Of a stretch of DNA of 64,000 nt, positions 1-10,076 are shown in pieces. A model generated the notes under the pieces. The model worked only from the letters and a program-made list of their open reading frames with translations, was not told the origin of the DNA and did not search any database. The first letter of the stretch is position 1. The number at the start of each line of letters is the position of its first letter. The translations under genes and the position numbers were made by a program. Source of the DNA: Agarophyton chilense (lineage: Eukaryota; Rhodophyta; Florideophyceae; Gracilariales; Gracilariaceae); contig JARGXX010000077.1 of assembly GCA_030374765.1 (NCBI GenBank), positions 744,001 to 808,000 on the forward strand, in the 5' to 3' direction.

Positions 1-42
1 TGGTATACTAAGGTTTTATGGTGCGCCTGATTGCAAACGACA

Positions 43-291
43 TGTGTGTGTGTGTGTGTGTGATTGTGAGTGAGTGTGAGTAAGAGAGACAGCACTTTTT
101 GACTTTTAGCGAGCTGATGGGAGTTGTGTGTGTGTGTGTGTGCTGAGGCGTGGATTTTGAGCCTCATGTTAGGATTTTTACAGTAGCACGCACTTTTTTC
201 TTCAATTTTTATTTTTGACGCAAGTACTGTAGGTGTTTCGCGGTGTGATAGCAAGCGACGGAATGTATGTTGTTGTTGTTGTTGTTGTTGT
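43..291. repeat. Microsatellite-rich stretch
   Basis: A (TG)n tract at 43-62, another at 125-142 and a (TTG)n tract at 270-291 lie in otherwise non-coding DNA. I see no gene in positions 1-972; short open frames there have no recognisable protein features. Confidence 0.85.
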
Positions 292-681
292 CGATGATAA
301 AGGAGGAGTGCGGATGTACGTTAGACGTTAGCATTTGGATGCGCGATGAACAAACCGACCACAAGCAAGACGGGCTGCGATCGGGTGCGACACGGCGACA
401 AGCGTCTGACGAGAAAGCGGGCGCGAAGAAACGCGTGTGACGCCTCTCGAGAGCGCGGAAGCGCGCGGGAAGCGCAACCTACTCTACTAGCTAGCTACCT
501 AGAGAGCTACCTAGCAGAACCAAATGCATCACACTGCACCAAAACGAAAGAGCAGATGTGCTGAACACACGTGTGCGCGTATGAAACGTGTCATAGCTTG
601 CCACGTGGCGACCACACCACGGTATCGTCGCCTGAAAGGGGGGGGTTGACGCATGCAGTGCATGCGATGTACGGCGTGCTT

Positions 682-697
682 GGGGGGGGGGGGGGGG
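682..697 (+). repeat. Poly-G run (16 nt)
   Basis: Sixteen consecutive G, preceded by an 8-nt G run at 638-645, lie about 390 bp upstream of the first bZIP-like gene. Such runs are prone to length error in sequencing. Confidence 0.8.
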
Positions 698-700
698 CAA

Positions 701-717
701 CGCGCCATGATGGCGCG
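701..717. promoter_or_regulatory. Palindrome CGCGCCAT-G-ATGGCGCG upstream of bZIP-like gene 1
   Basis: Perfect 8-bp arms around a single G. The core CCATNATGG recurs twice upstream of the second paralogue (2876-2884 and 2890-2898). A shared protein-binding site is an inference; nothing else in the sequence tests it. Confidence 0.35.
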
Positions 718-1080
718 GTATGGCAGTGCGCCACCGCGCGCCACACTGGGCGTACGTGCTGCAGCTCGGCCCCGCGGTCCGTCGCGCGTCTGCACTGCGG
801 TCCGTCGGGCGCTCGCACCGCGCGTTTGGTCTACTGCACACCGCATAAAACCATAAAATCGGCGTTGTGGCTGCATTTGCGCGCGACAGCGCGCGTCGCC
901 CTATTGGCCGTATCTCTTAAGCGCCATTGCGTCGCGCCATGATGCAAGGTGTGTGCGCCATTGCTGGCTCACATGTGTGCCCACCGCACTTTTAAGAGCA
1001 GTCGTGGGCGACGGTTGCGTGCGAGTGTGCGTCGCTCGCTCGTTAACCGCGTGCGCTGCGTGTGTTGTGTGCTTTTCGTC

Positions 1081-1899
1081 ATGACGCACGACGCGCGCGA
1101 TCGATCGTTGCGAACAGTGCTGTCTTGTTTGCGACACGACGCCGTGCGTCATTTCGTGTTAAACGATCATCCGTTTTTGCTGCGTCGTGCGTTGCAGCAC
1201 GGCCCGCGTGTCGCAGGTACATATCTCATGCAGACCGCTGCCACAGCCGCCACCGCTGCCACAGCCGCCACCGCTGCCCCGCTGCCGGCCCCGCTTCGGC
1301 TGTATGAGGCTGGTTCTGTGTTGCATGTCACCGCCGCTTCGTCCGCCGTGCGTCAGCTCGCCTTCGAGGTTGTACATCGTAAACACTCGGTGTCGTGTAC
1401 CCGCGCCCCAGCGCTTTATGTGTCGCGCGTAGTGCACGACAGACGCACCGGTCTTTTATTGTCGCTTGCTGACCGTCGTGTCGACGATCTTGTTGAGGTG
1501 TCGTACTGCGCCATGCATGCGCCGCGCTTTCGTAATCATGGTTTCTTACTCTTCCGTCGCGACGCTCTTTTACAACTCTTACATGCCTCGCCGTGCGATC
1601 CATTTGACGCGCGCGCCGCGCGGAGCGCGCTGGTTTACCGTCTCTTCAGCACTGAATTGCGTCACGACGACGCGCACGTTGTGCGCCATGGTAGTGCTCC
1701 ATACGCTGAGATCGACGGACTGCTTGCGTACTGCGGGTCACACGCGGGTGTGGCGCACGTCGACATGTATGCCCGTCACAGCGGCGAGCGTATTTTCGAA
1801 CGTACCGTACAAGCACGATCGCGCATCGATCAACTCACCGACGCGCACGAGACGCGTTGGCTAGCCGCATGGGCGCTATGGCACTCGGGGTTTGCCGCT

Positions 1900-1931
<32 letters not shown>

Positions 1932-1943
1932 TCCACCGCCGTT

Positions 1944-1984
<41 letters not shown>

Positions 1985-2568
1985 TGCTGCTGCTTCCGCC
2001 GCTGCAGCGCGCGGCGCACGAGCTGGACGGAGAGCGCGGGGGAACATGGGACGCTGATGAAACTAATGACCTCTTGCTTGGAGGCGCCGCGCTCTCACTT
2101 GACCTGGGCGACGCGCTCGCTGGCTTTGATGACGTGTTGCGCTCGCCGAGGATCGCTGCTGATTGCGCTTCTAACGTCACCGCTATGCTGGAGGAGGTGG
2201 TTGGCGTGAACGGCGATTGCGCGCAGCAGCGGCAGGCACAGACGCCACAGCAGGCACAGCCATCGGAGCAAGCACCGTCGCCACAACAAGCCATATCTCA
2301 GCCGCGACGCGCCATGCTCATCGCGCCAGCGCCATGCGCAGCGCGCTCAGCGGTGATGGACGCCAATCAACGGCGACTAGAGCTGCGCAAGGCGCGGAAC
2401 CGTGCAAGCGCGCAGCGCAGCAATCTCAAAAAGAAGCTCGCGCTACAGCAACTCAAAGAGGAATTACGCGCGTTGGGCAGTCGTGAGCGGCAGTTGAGAC
2501 AGACAGAACAGAAGCTACGCGCAGAAAATGTGTCATTGCGCGCTGCGATTGCACACGCCGCTTCGTAG
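1081..2568 (+). CDS. bZIP-like protein 1 (tandem paralogue family)
   Basis: A 495-residue protein, probably a nuclear DNA-binding regulator. Residues 1 to about 260 form an unnamed domain shared with the two downstream genes. A homopolymeric linker of about 14 Pro (from residue 275) and 13 Ser (from about 290) is encoded by CCG and TCG repeats. A short motif around LIAPAPC precedes a bZIP-like region at about 434-492: basic stretch KARNRASAQRSN, then a helix with leucine spacing. The family signature N-x7-R is broken, with Asn440 present but the expected Arg replaced by Asn448. ATG 1081 was chosen because similarity to paralogue 2 begins just after it; an in-frame ATG at 973 would add 36 residues. 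No intron is needed. The domain assignment is by eye, and whether it binds DNA is untested. Confidence 0.75.
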
Positions 2569-2875
2569 CGCGGGGCGCGGCGTGATGCTGTCGTTTGCTG
2601 TGGGGCTGCGGCCTTCGGTGTCGACGGTGCGCGTCCGCGCGGCGGGGCGGGTGGCGTGGGGGCGTGAGTGGGCTGGGCTGGCGGTGGAGGAGGGGGTAGT
2701 GACGACGTAGTGGTGCACTTACTACGGTGTAAAGAAGAAGAAACAACATTACCGCCCTCCTACCAAAGCGTGCAAGTGTTGAGGTGCGATTTAGCCACGT
2801 CAGCATGCGTGTGGCAGTGCGGGGCGCGTGCGCGCCGCCTCCTCAATGCAGTGCGGCGCTACTTGCGGGGCGGCA

Positions 2876-2898
2876 CCATTATGGAGGCGCCATTATGG
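2876..2898. promoter_or_regulatory. Two direct copies of CCATTATGG upstream of bZIP-like gene 2
   Basis: The 9-nt core occurs at 2876-2884 and 2890-2898, 14 bp apart, embedded in a repeated GGAGGCGCC context. It resembles the core of the palindrome upstream of paralogue 1. The regulatory role is inferred only from this recurrence. Confidence 0.35.
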
Positions 2899-3002
2899 AG
2901 GCGCCGCGCGCCACCATTGGTGGTTGCCCGCGCGCATCACATTACGCCGCGCGCTGCGCCGCGAGCTGTGTCGTCAAAGGCCCCCCCGCACACGCGCTCG
3001 TC

Positions 3003-3095
3003 ACACTCTCTTTCAGCTCTCCCAACAGCTTCTCTCTCGCGCTCCCACTCTCATCCTCTCCCCTCCTCCGTCCCTCTCTTCCCCGCGCCGCCGCC
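3003..3095 (+). promoter_or_regulatory. Pyrimidine-rich leader of bZIP-like gene 2
   Basis: About 90 nt of mostly C and T run up to the start codon at 3096, which sits in a favourable GCCGCCATGC context. Similar tracts precede several other genes in the window, so this is probably a general leader property and supports the chosen start. Confidence 0.45.
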
Positions 3096-4718
3096 ATGCA
3101 GCCGCCCATGGCCGCCACCACCGCCCTGCTCCCAGACGTGGAGCCGCTGTGCCGCATCCTCGCGCACGACTGGGTGTGGCACTTTTTCTTCGAGTCTGAC
3201 CGCCATCACGCCGACATGTTCACCCTCGCCGTCGAGGATCGTTTCTCCATGCTCTTCGACCTCTCCATCCGCACAGAACATACCTCAGATCCGCACGCAA
3301 ACGCCTTCGCCGTGCGCGAGCGTCACCGCGCCCTCTTCCTCCCCACCTTCTCCAACGGGCCCGTCACTGTTGGCTTCGGCGTTTGCGACCGCATCACATC
3401 CTCCCTCACCCTCGCCTGCCGCCAGCGCTACATCGGCAAGGTTGCCCGCGACGACTCGCGCGCCGTCGTGTACTTTCTCGCCGTGGACCCTGCCATCGAT
3501 CTTCTGGAGATCACCACTTACTCCATGTTCAGTGCCACCACGCGCGCCCACGCCTTCTCCATTTTCCGCATGCAACAATTCATGAACGCCGTCCAGTGCA
3601 TCCGCAATGGTCCCTTTTGCAACCCCCGCGTCGCCGCCGCTCTCGTCTACTACTACGAGGCCTTTGAAACTTGCCCTTGTGTCGTTTGCCACGCCGCCGA
3701 CCCCACCTTGTGTTGTTGTCAGCTTCCTTTTTCCACCAAGAAGCACCCGCGCGATACTGTCACTGACATCAATAACATGAAGCTGTACATGGGCACCTTC
3801 AGCGGCGTCGCCAAACTCACCCTTTGTTCCAACGGTGCTGTTGTCTTTTCATCCTCGTACGAATCCCACTCCTTCATCAATTTCCACAACGACCCGCAAA
3901 TAAAACGCGAGCTTATCGAGTGGGCCATGACACACATCGTTCAGGAGCGCCGACAAGATCCCCTCACGCTCGTCATGGCCGAGGCTGCCACCCTCAAGTC
4001 GCGCTTCGTCACTGCCACCGACACCTTCATGCTGGCCTCCATCGCTGAGTCCATCCTGTCCAAACCCGTCCGCTTCGACCATACACCCCCGCCGCAGCAT
4101 CAGCCGCTTCCATTGTCGCTTCCGATGTCGGATGCTTCCATGGACGCTTTCGTCAACACTCTGGAGCCCAGCACAGGCATTAGTGCAGGCTTCGGTACTG
4201 CCGTTACTCACCTCAACGCTCTCTCTCAGGACCCGGAGCTGCAACAGCTATTGAGTCAGCAACAGTCGTTCAATTCCACCAATATGTTGAGCGATTGCAG
4301 TGAATCCATATCGCTAGATGCGCTGTGGCAAACCACACCCCCACCGCCACTAGATTCACCAGGTGTGCACGCACAAACTGGCTTGGATTCCGCCATTTGT
4401 TCACAGAATGCGAATCAAGTGGTTCCTAGCGCAACACGACGGTTGTCTGTTTTGGCTCCTGCGCCATGTGTGCAGAGCGCGATTCCCGGTGCAGAACAGA
4501 CCAAGACGCACATGGATGAAGAACGGAGAAGACGGATTGAACTGCGGAAGGCGAGGAACCGAGAAAGTGCGCAGAGAAGTAACCTTCGAAAAAAGATGCA
4601 GCTGCAGCAGCTAAAGGATGAGCTTGAGGCGGCTGCAGCGAAGGAAGCTTGTTTGCGCGCGAGAGAGAAGACCCTGAGGAAAGAAAATATGCGCTTGAGG
4701 ACTGCAGTGATGAGATGA
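3096..4718 (+). CDS. bZIP-like protein 2 (tandem paralogue family)
   Basis: A 540-residue protein. Residues about 10-300 form the same unnamed domain as paralogues 1 and 3, for example the block around LEITTYSMFS and a later YMGTFSGVAKL block. A Cys-rich insert at about 193-210 (CPCVVC then CCC) has a counterpart in paralogue 3 and could bind metal. A Gln/Ser/Pro-rich middle leads to a motif around LAPAPC and a bZIP-like region at about 482-540, basic stretch KARNRESAQRSN. Asn488 of the signature is present but the invariant Arg is Asn496. The reading frame is open from 2784, but ATG 3096 follows a pyrimidine-rich leader and matches where family similarity begins. A transcription-factor role is likely by domain type; target and partners cannot be read from the sequence. 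Confidence 0.8.
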   Translation: MQPPMAATTALLPDVEPLCRILAHDWVWHFFFESDRHHADMFTLAVEDRFSMLFDLSIRTEHTSDPHANAFAVRERHRALFLPTFSNGPVTVGFGVCDRITSSLTLACRQRYIGKVARDDSRAVVYFLAVDPAIDLLEITTYSMFSATTRAHAFSIFRMQQFMNAVQCIRNGPFCNPRVAAALVYYYEAFETCPCVVCHAADPTLCCCQLPFSTKKHPRDTVTDINNMKLYMGTFSGVAKLTLCSNGAVVFSSSYESHSFINFHNDPQIKRELIEWAMTHIVQERRQDPLTLVMAEAATLKSRFVTATDTFMLASIAESILSKPVRFDHTPPPQHQPLPLSLPMSDASMDAFVNTLEPSTGISAGFGTAVTHLNALSQDPELQQLLSQQQSFNSTNMLSDCSESISLDALWQTTPPPPLDSPGVHAQTGLDSAICSQNANQVVPSATRRLSVLAPAPCVQSAIPGAEQTKTHMDEERRRRIELRKARNRESAQRSNLRKKMQLQQLKDELEAAAAKEACLRAREKTLRKENMRLRTAVMR

Positions 4719-6758
4719 AGGTTTCAGGCAGAAGGTTGCACTGCACCGCTTGAGCCGTGTACAAGTGTACATAATGCTGAAGTACATGGTTTTGATGAGT
4801 CAGCTTTTGACGTGCGCTCGTGTAAACTGTGCGCTACTCTAGCCAGGCCGATCCTGCGAGTGTTTTGCGAGGTGACTAATCTCAGTTAAGCCGTGCGGTA
4901 AGCCCTCTGGCTAGTAGATAGTTTGACGGTAGTGGGCCAGTTCGGGGGAGGGGGTTTGTGAATGCCGAGTAGTTTTCTGATGATGCCGGAGCTAAATCCG
5001 TGAACAACAGCGAAACATGACGAGGTATTATCGAATCGTGCCAAGCCCAGCCACCAGTGAAGCGGTTTCGATAGGAGGTTTTCTGGCTGATTGCATATTT
5101 TCGTTGTTGTTGTTACAGTGCTGATGACGAAACGGAACAGTGGGACGTGTAGAATTGATGGTGGATATCGAAAGAGGGAAGGAGAAGTAGTATACTCGTG
5201 CGAATAATATGAGAGGTGGATGCACTACAAGCATGTGGAAGACTTGGTCAGCCTCTTGGTGTTCAATGAGCAATGTGCTCGACGACAGTAGCAATCTACT
5301 GTATCCCTGGGTGTTGGGACGGAAGTGAAGTTCTTTCGAGAGAAGAGTAAGGTGTGTAACTTTCAGGAATCATAGAGCGCATGAAACAAAAAAGCCAACT
5401 CAGACGCAGTAAGTATCGAGTGCCAAGAACAGCGCGACGTCAAACTCGGAGGCGAAATAGGGAAGTATCAATGACAGCCATGGGCGTTTCATTGCCAATC
5501 GGGCCGAAGCGCACCATAAATGGCATGCTTCTTCGTTGTCGGTGTCGGCCGATCGCGGCTCATCGATCAAACACCGCGTGGCAGAGAGGGAGCGCCCGGT
5601 CCTCACGACCTGCAGCGCCGTTAATAAAAGTCTCAAAGCCAGAGGTGCGGTGGTTTAAAGACGTTGAGCCAACGAGGATTTTTGCTCGTTCTCTCCACAT
5701 CTCCCGACGCGCGTGGTGACCGCCTGTAGGAATGGCTCGTTCATTGTACGCCGCTCCTCGCTTATGTACAGGTACCACACTCAATTCAATTGCACACGCA
5801 CGCGCGTCTAACGCAATTGTAGTCCTGCGAAAGCGCGTGTAATGCATGAGCAAGGCGCTAGACGCGCGAAAGACGCACGCAAATCGTGCTCATCGCGACG
5901 CCGCGTCCCCGCTGCGAGCGGATGGATGGCTGCCGCTGCCGTGGACGGCAATGACAACGGATGCACTCCCCTTGGCTATAGCTCCCGCTCACCTGCCCTA
6001 GTTGCCCGAAGCATCTGGCTCTTTCGTTGCACGCGTTGCATTCGGTTAGGCTTCTTCTTACCTTCGCGTCTTGCTGCGGGAGTCGCTTCGTCCCAACACT
6101 TGCACAAATGCGGCCGCTGTGGTCCTTGCGCTCTTTTTGACTGTTGAGGTGAACAATTCCACGTCAGCAACAGCTGAGCTTGTTGAGCGCGTCGCTGGCG
6201 CAGATCGCATTTGCTACCTGCTGATGCATCGTCATCCTCTCCGTGCAAACGATGCATCACCACGGTTTGCACCACTCACTCCAGCAGCGAGCGCGCTCTT
6301 TGAAACTGTCCGAATGCATTTCTCGTTACGCGTCACACGTTAATCTTATTCGCTGCGACGCCTCTGGAAACGCTCATCAAGGTGTGCTGCGCCGAATGTT
6401 GCAATAATGATTCACCCACGGCGTTCTCGTCTCGGAGAAACTAACGAGAGCGCTTTGTCCACAAGTGTGCCCTTACTATTGTGCCAATGCCCATTTGTGT
6501 GCCCGGCGTGTCGTTGAACGACTCGAGCTCTGGTTCCCTCATTTGGTGCAGAGGTGGCATTCCTATTCACGCTTTAGAATCCTTTTGTCTTCCAAGCAGG
6601 CTGTATTCCATATCTTCCACCAATTCTCTTGCAAGTGTGCATCTTTACCGTCCACTCTCCCGCCCCTTGCCCTTTAAAAGGCCGCCAGCACGACACCCAA
6701 CTGCCTACAACAGGACACGGCGCCCAACCTCCCGTTCATCTCCGCTCTTCTCCTTCCC

Positions 6759-6759
<1 letters not shown>
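4719..6759. other. Intergenic region without recognisable gene
   Basis: About 2 kb between bZIP-like genes 2 and 3. Short open frames on both strands overlap each other and have no convincing protein features. The only structure I note is an 8-bp inverted repeat, CTAGCCAG at 4839-4846 and CTGGCTAG at 4907-4914, which would close a 76-nt hairpin about 120 nt past the end of gene 2. Confidence 0.55.

Positions 6760-6791
<32 letters not shown>
6760..6791 (+). repeat. Poly-C run (32 nt) in the leader of bZIP-like gene 3
   Basis: Thirty-two consecutive C lie 45 nt upstream of the start codon, within a longer pyrimidine-rich leader. The length may be imprecise in the assembly. The run could form a structured leader, but this is not testable here. 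Confidence 0.85.
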
Positions 6792-6794
<3 letters not shown>

Positions 6795-6836
6795 CGTACC
6801 TTCATAAACGCTCCCCCACCGCTATCCCTCCCGCCC

Positions 6837-8387
6837 ATGCATCGACTGCCTCTTTGTGTGATGTCACCGACAGAACTGTTGCCTCCCACTGAAGAAGAAG
6901 CACAGGCACTCGCCTCACTCGCACTCAACCCTCACTTTGCTTCCTACGAAACAATCCTTTCGTTGCAGGGTGTTCTTGACTTTATCTCCCACGCAGATAT
7001 TTTCAACTTTCTTTTTACCGAGGATCCTGTACATCTTCGTCACATCGCCATGCCTGATGTGTCGTCCAATTCCATTGCAGGTAATTTTACCAAGACCCGA
7101 ATCGAACCAGGAAACTGCTCTTATGACTCACTTTCGTACCATGCTTCTGGTTCGTATGTGCTCACGCCGGCGTTCACTATCAACCAGACAACCTACGGCT
7201 TTGGCATTCACACTTATTTTAATACCTCTTCCTGCGATGCCACTGGACACCGCCCTCCCGCGTATTTCACAGCCGAGTCCAGGTTCGTCAAGAACGAATC
7301 GAGCGGCATTCTGCTCAAGGTGATTGACTCCGAACAATCGGGTTTTGTTACCGTAGAGTACTCGCGCATGTCTACATTAACTCGCTTATCGCGATCTTCT
7401 GCCACCTTTTACCGAAATAAGTTCCGCTCCGTTCTCAAGACGGGCACACTTGATATGCCGCATGTAATGTCTTGTATCTCAGAGTTTTACACCGCCAATC
7501 AGTACCGCCTATGTCCACTTTGCACATGTGTTCATAAAGTTTGTGAATGCATCCCGCGACCTGTGCAGCCGCGCCACCCATTCGATACGACCGCGTTCCT
7601 GAAAAACATGTCCTTGCGATTCGGAAAGTTCGAAGGCGTTGGAGATGTTACGTGCTACGTTAACGGCAGGAATAGTCGAAAGGCATCACTTGGTTGTCGT
7701 TATGTCATCGACGGCCAACTCAACACGTCAAAGGTGGAACAAATGCGATCTATGGTGATTGAAAAACATTTGGGCCGCGCGACCCCTTCAAGCTTTTTTA
7801 TTGCATCCGAAGAGCCCGTATTCAAACCAAGTCCCACTACTTGTGCAGCAGAGCAACCGCATACTGACATACTCTCGGAATTACTCTCAAAACAAAACGA
7901 GAAGAAGACGTCAATGCCCCTGCTTTATGAGGCTGAAATCCCATGTCTTCTGAATCCGCCCCAACCAGCGCTTGAATTCAACTCCTCACCCGTTGGTCAA
8001 GACGGCATCCTTAACGATGACTTCAACCTGTTCATTCCCGAATGTGCAGTCCTTGGACAACGTAAGAGCTTCACCGATCCAGAGCAGCGATCTTCTGTAA
8101 CCTCCTTTGACAAAAAATCCACTGAGATATCGTCTCCTGTCACACCTCTGAGCACTTCTACGCAGAGCAGTAAGGAAGAGGAGCGTCTCCGATTGCAAAA
8201 AATTGAGAAGCGAAAGGCCCGGAATCGTGCTTCTGCGATGCGAAGCCATCTTAAGAAAAAGGCTTTTGTTGACGGTGTGAAGCAAGAACTGCACCGGAAT
8301 CATGACAGCATACTCTGTCTAAGGTCTCGAGAAATGATGTTGAGAAAGGAGAATTTGCGGTTGCGAAAGCTTCTCACGAAAACTTAA
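6837..8387 (+). CDS. bZIP-like protein 3 (tandem paralogue family)
   Basis: A 516-residue protein with the family's unnamed N-terminal domain (about residues 25-310), including a Cys-rich insert at about 226-240 (CPLCTCVHKVCEC) and a block around MSLRFGKFEGVGDVT that aligns by eye with paralogues 1 and 2. The C-terminal bZIP-like region starts at about 457 with KARNRASAMRSH; Asn463 is conserved but the invariant Arg position is His471. A second ATG at 6861 is also possible. This copy is less GC-rich than the other two and is the most divergent of the three, so the array is probably old rather than a recent duplication. Function is inferred only from the domain type. Confidence 0.8.
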   Translation: MHRLPLCVMSPTELLPPTEEEAQALASLALNPHFASYETILSLQGVLDFISHADIFNFLFTEDPVHLRHIAMPDVSSNSIAGNFTKTRIEPGNCSYDSLSYHASGSYVLTPAFTINQTTYGFGIHTYFNTSSCDATGHRPPAYFTAESRFVKNESSGILLKVIDSEQSGFVTVEYSRMSTLTRLSRSSATFYRNKFRSVLKTGTLDMPHVMSCISEFYTANQYRLCPLCTCVHKVCECIPRPVQPRHPFDTTAFLKNMSLRFGKFEGVGDVTCYVNGRNSRKASLGCRYVIDGQLNTSKVEQMRSMVIEKHLGRATPSSFFIASEEPVFKPSPTTCAAEQPHTDILSELLSKQNEKKTSMPLLYEAEIPCLLNPPQPALEFNSSPVGQDGILNDDFNLFIPECAVLGQRKSFTDPEQRSSVTSFDKKSTEISSPVTPLSTSTQSSKEEERLRLQKIEKRKARNRASAMRSHLKKKAFVDGVKQELHRNHDSILCLRSREMMLRKENLRLRKLLTKT

Positions 8388-10076
8388 TCTTATCCATCAG
8401 CATTGCTCTACGAACATATGGCGTGTTTGCAAAGTCCATGCTCAGTTCCGTTTTGCGCCATTCGAAAAGCTGTTGAAGACATGAGAACAACTATTTCAAG
8501 TTTGTATTATGATTTAAGCAATGGCCTCGCCCCCCCTTGCGTGTAGAACAAATGATCGGAAGATTGAAGCAATGTGTGTATAGTACTCTGTACCTCGCCC
8601 GAAGTAAGAAGCGCAAATTGGCTCTTCTGCTCTGTATTGATTGGGACGTGCTCCATATGTTCGTGGAGTAATTGGTCGTTGTAGCGTCTGTATCAGCTTT
8701 GTTCATGTGCTGAATACCGTGAGCTATTACTCTCCGTTCGAACGATTAGTATAGAAAATATCAGATGAGGGCCATTTCGCAGAGGCCGGGAATATAATGT
8801 ACATATATAAACGGGTTTATCACTGAACTGGTATCATCTTCCATTTCATTCTTTTCTAAAACCTTGTTGTGAGTTTACTTGCATTTGGGAAACGGTGTGA
8901 AGCGATTAACTGATCCTCCATTTGCCCTTGCCGAAAAAGTAAAGAGCGGGTGAAAGGACGCCATCACGGTAGTTTGTGCATCACGAATTCTCGTGTGGCG
9001 CAATGTGGTATGTACAGAGCCCTTTACCGTGATGTTTCGCTGTGCCGATGAGTTCTGAAGAGGATGAACGAAGAACTACGTGCAAAGAAGAACAGAATGA
9101 GACGGTGACCCGCATCAGTAGCGAAATGCAAAGTCAAGAACAGACCAGTTTCCGTTTTTTCTCGAGCGGTGAGGGGGCTGTTGAATCGCAATTCAATGTC
9201 CCTCTGGGTAACCCAGTCGCTGGCCACTAATCTACAACGCTTCGCTCATTTAACAGCATCATTGCTATCAAAACCATGAGACCATCCGCGTTTGTGATTA
9301 AGAAAAAGAATTTGTGCCTTATGTCGAGACCAAAATCTCTCGAGGGTGTCAGGAAGATAATTCCATTTGTTGAATAAGTTTATTCCGTTGCTCAGTCTGA
9401 TTATGTCTCATGAGATATCGATAATAATTCGTACCCTGAGGACTGACAACCAATCTTCAATACAAAACGACATGCGCGTTTGTATCATGTCGTAGAATAC
9501 CAACGTCATGTTGATTTTCTTTCTTCTTCCGTGCGCTTTTGGTCGTTTGCTGCTCTCTCTCGCAACATTCTCTACGTGTAAGGGCTGTATGTATTACTTC
9601 ATTTGAAATGAACAAAAAACTTGTAGTCTTCCCAAGGTCTAAAGGACGATCATTTTCAGCCGATGTGAGGAATACACAGTAGCTTAAGTCATAGCTCCAG
9701 GACGCCCGGGCAGAGAAAGAATGGGCACCGTAATTACTTACAATGTTAGTCTTTCTTTTCCAAACACGTCGAAGGTTGCAGCCCCCAAATTAGACCTCTG
9801 GCTTTCTTTCTAATTAGAACCGACGCCTTATTCTTTGTTTTTAGCTCAATGGATGACCACGTCTATCGAACGGAATAGAAGACAATGGACCTCAGCCCGC
9901 TCATTTTTGAGCTGTTGGAGAGTACGTGTTTACCAAGAGTAGTTTTCTCAAGTTCCATCGTCTACTATCCTAATATTTTTAATTTCCTTCCTTTCTCTCT
10001 GATAATCCGGGTTCATGCGAATTTACTTCGTATCTATTCAGCAAGAGTGAATGGCTTGAAATAACATAATACAACT
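8388..10076. other. Intergenic region without recognisable gene
   Basis: About 1.7 kb of AT-richer DNA. A 62-codon open frame at 9042-9230 and its antisense counterpart are not supported by any feature. Nothing else is recognised. Confidence 0.55.

Noticed and set aside
346-942. Several overlapping open frames on both strands
   Set aside because: They overlap one another, contain low-complexity runs from poly-G and have no recognisable protein features.
1830-2294. Antisense frames with Gly and Asp runs
   Set aside because: They are readings of the CCG and TCG repeats that encode the Pro and Ser runs of the bZIP-like gene.
4839-4914. Possible structured RNA bounded by CTAGCCAG / CTGGCTAG
   Set aside because: Only the closing stem is perfect; inner helices are weak and no known RNA family signature is seen.
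5381-6343. Open frames of about 100 codons between bZIP-like genes 2 and 3
   Set aside because: Opposing frames of equal length overlap and neither has motif, leader or domain support.
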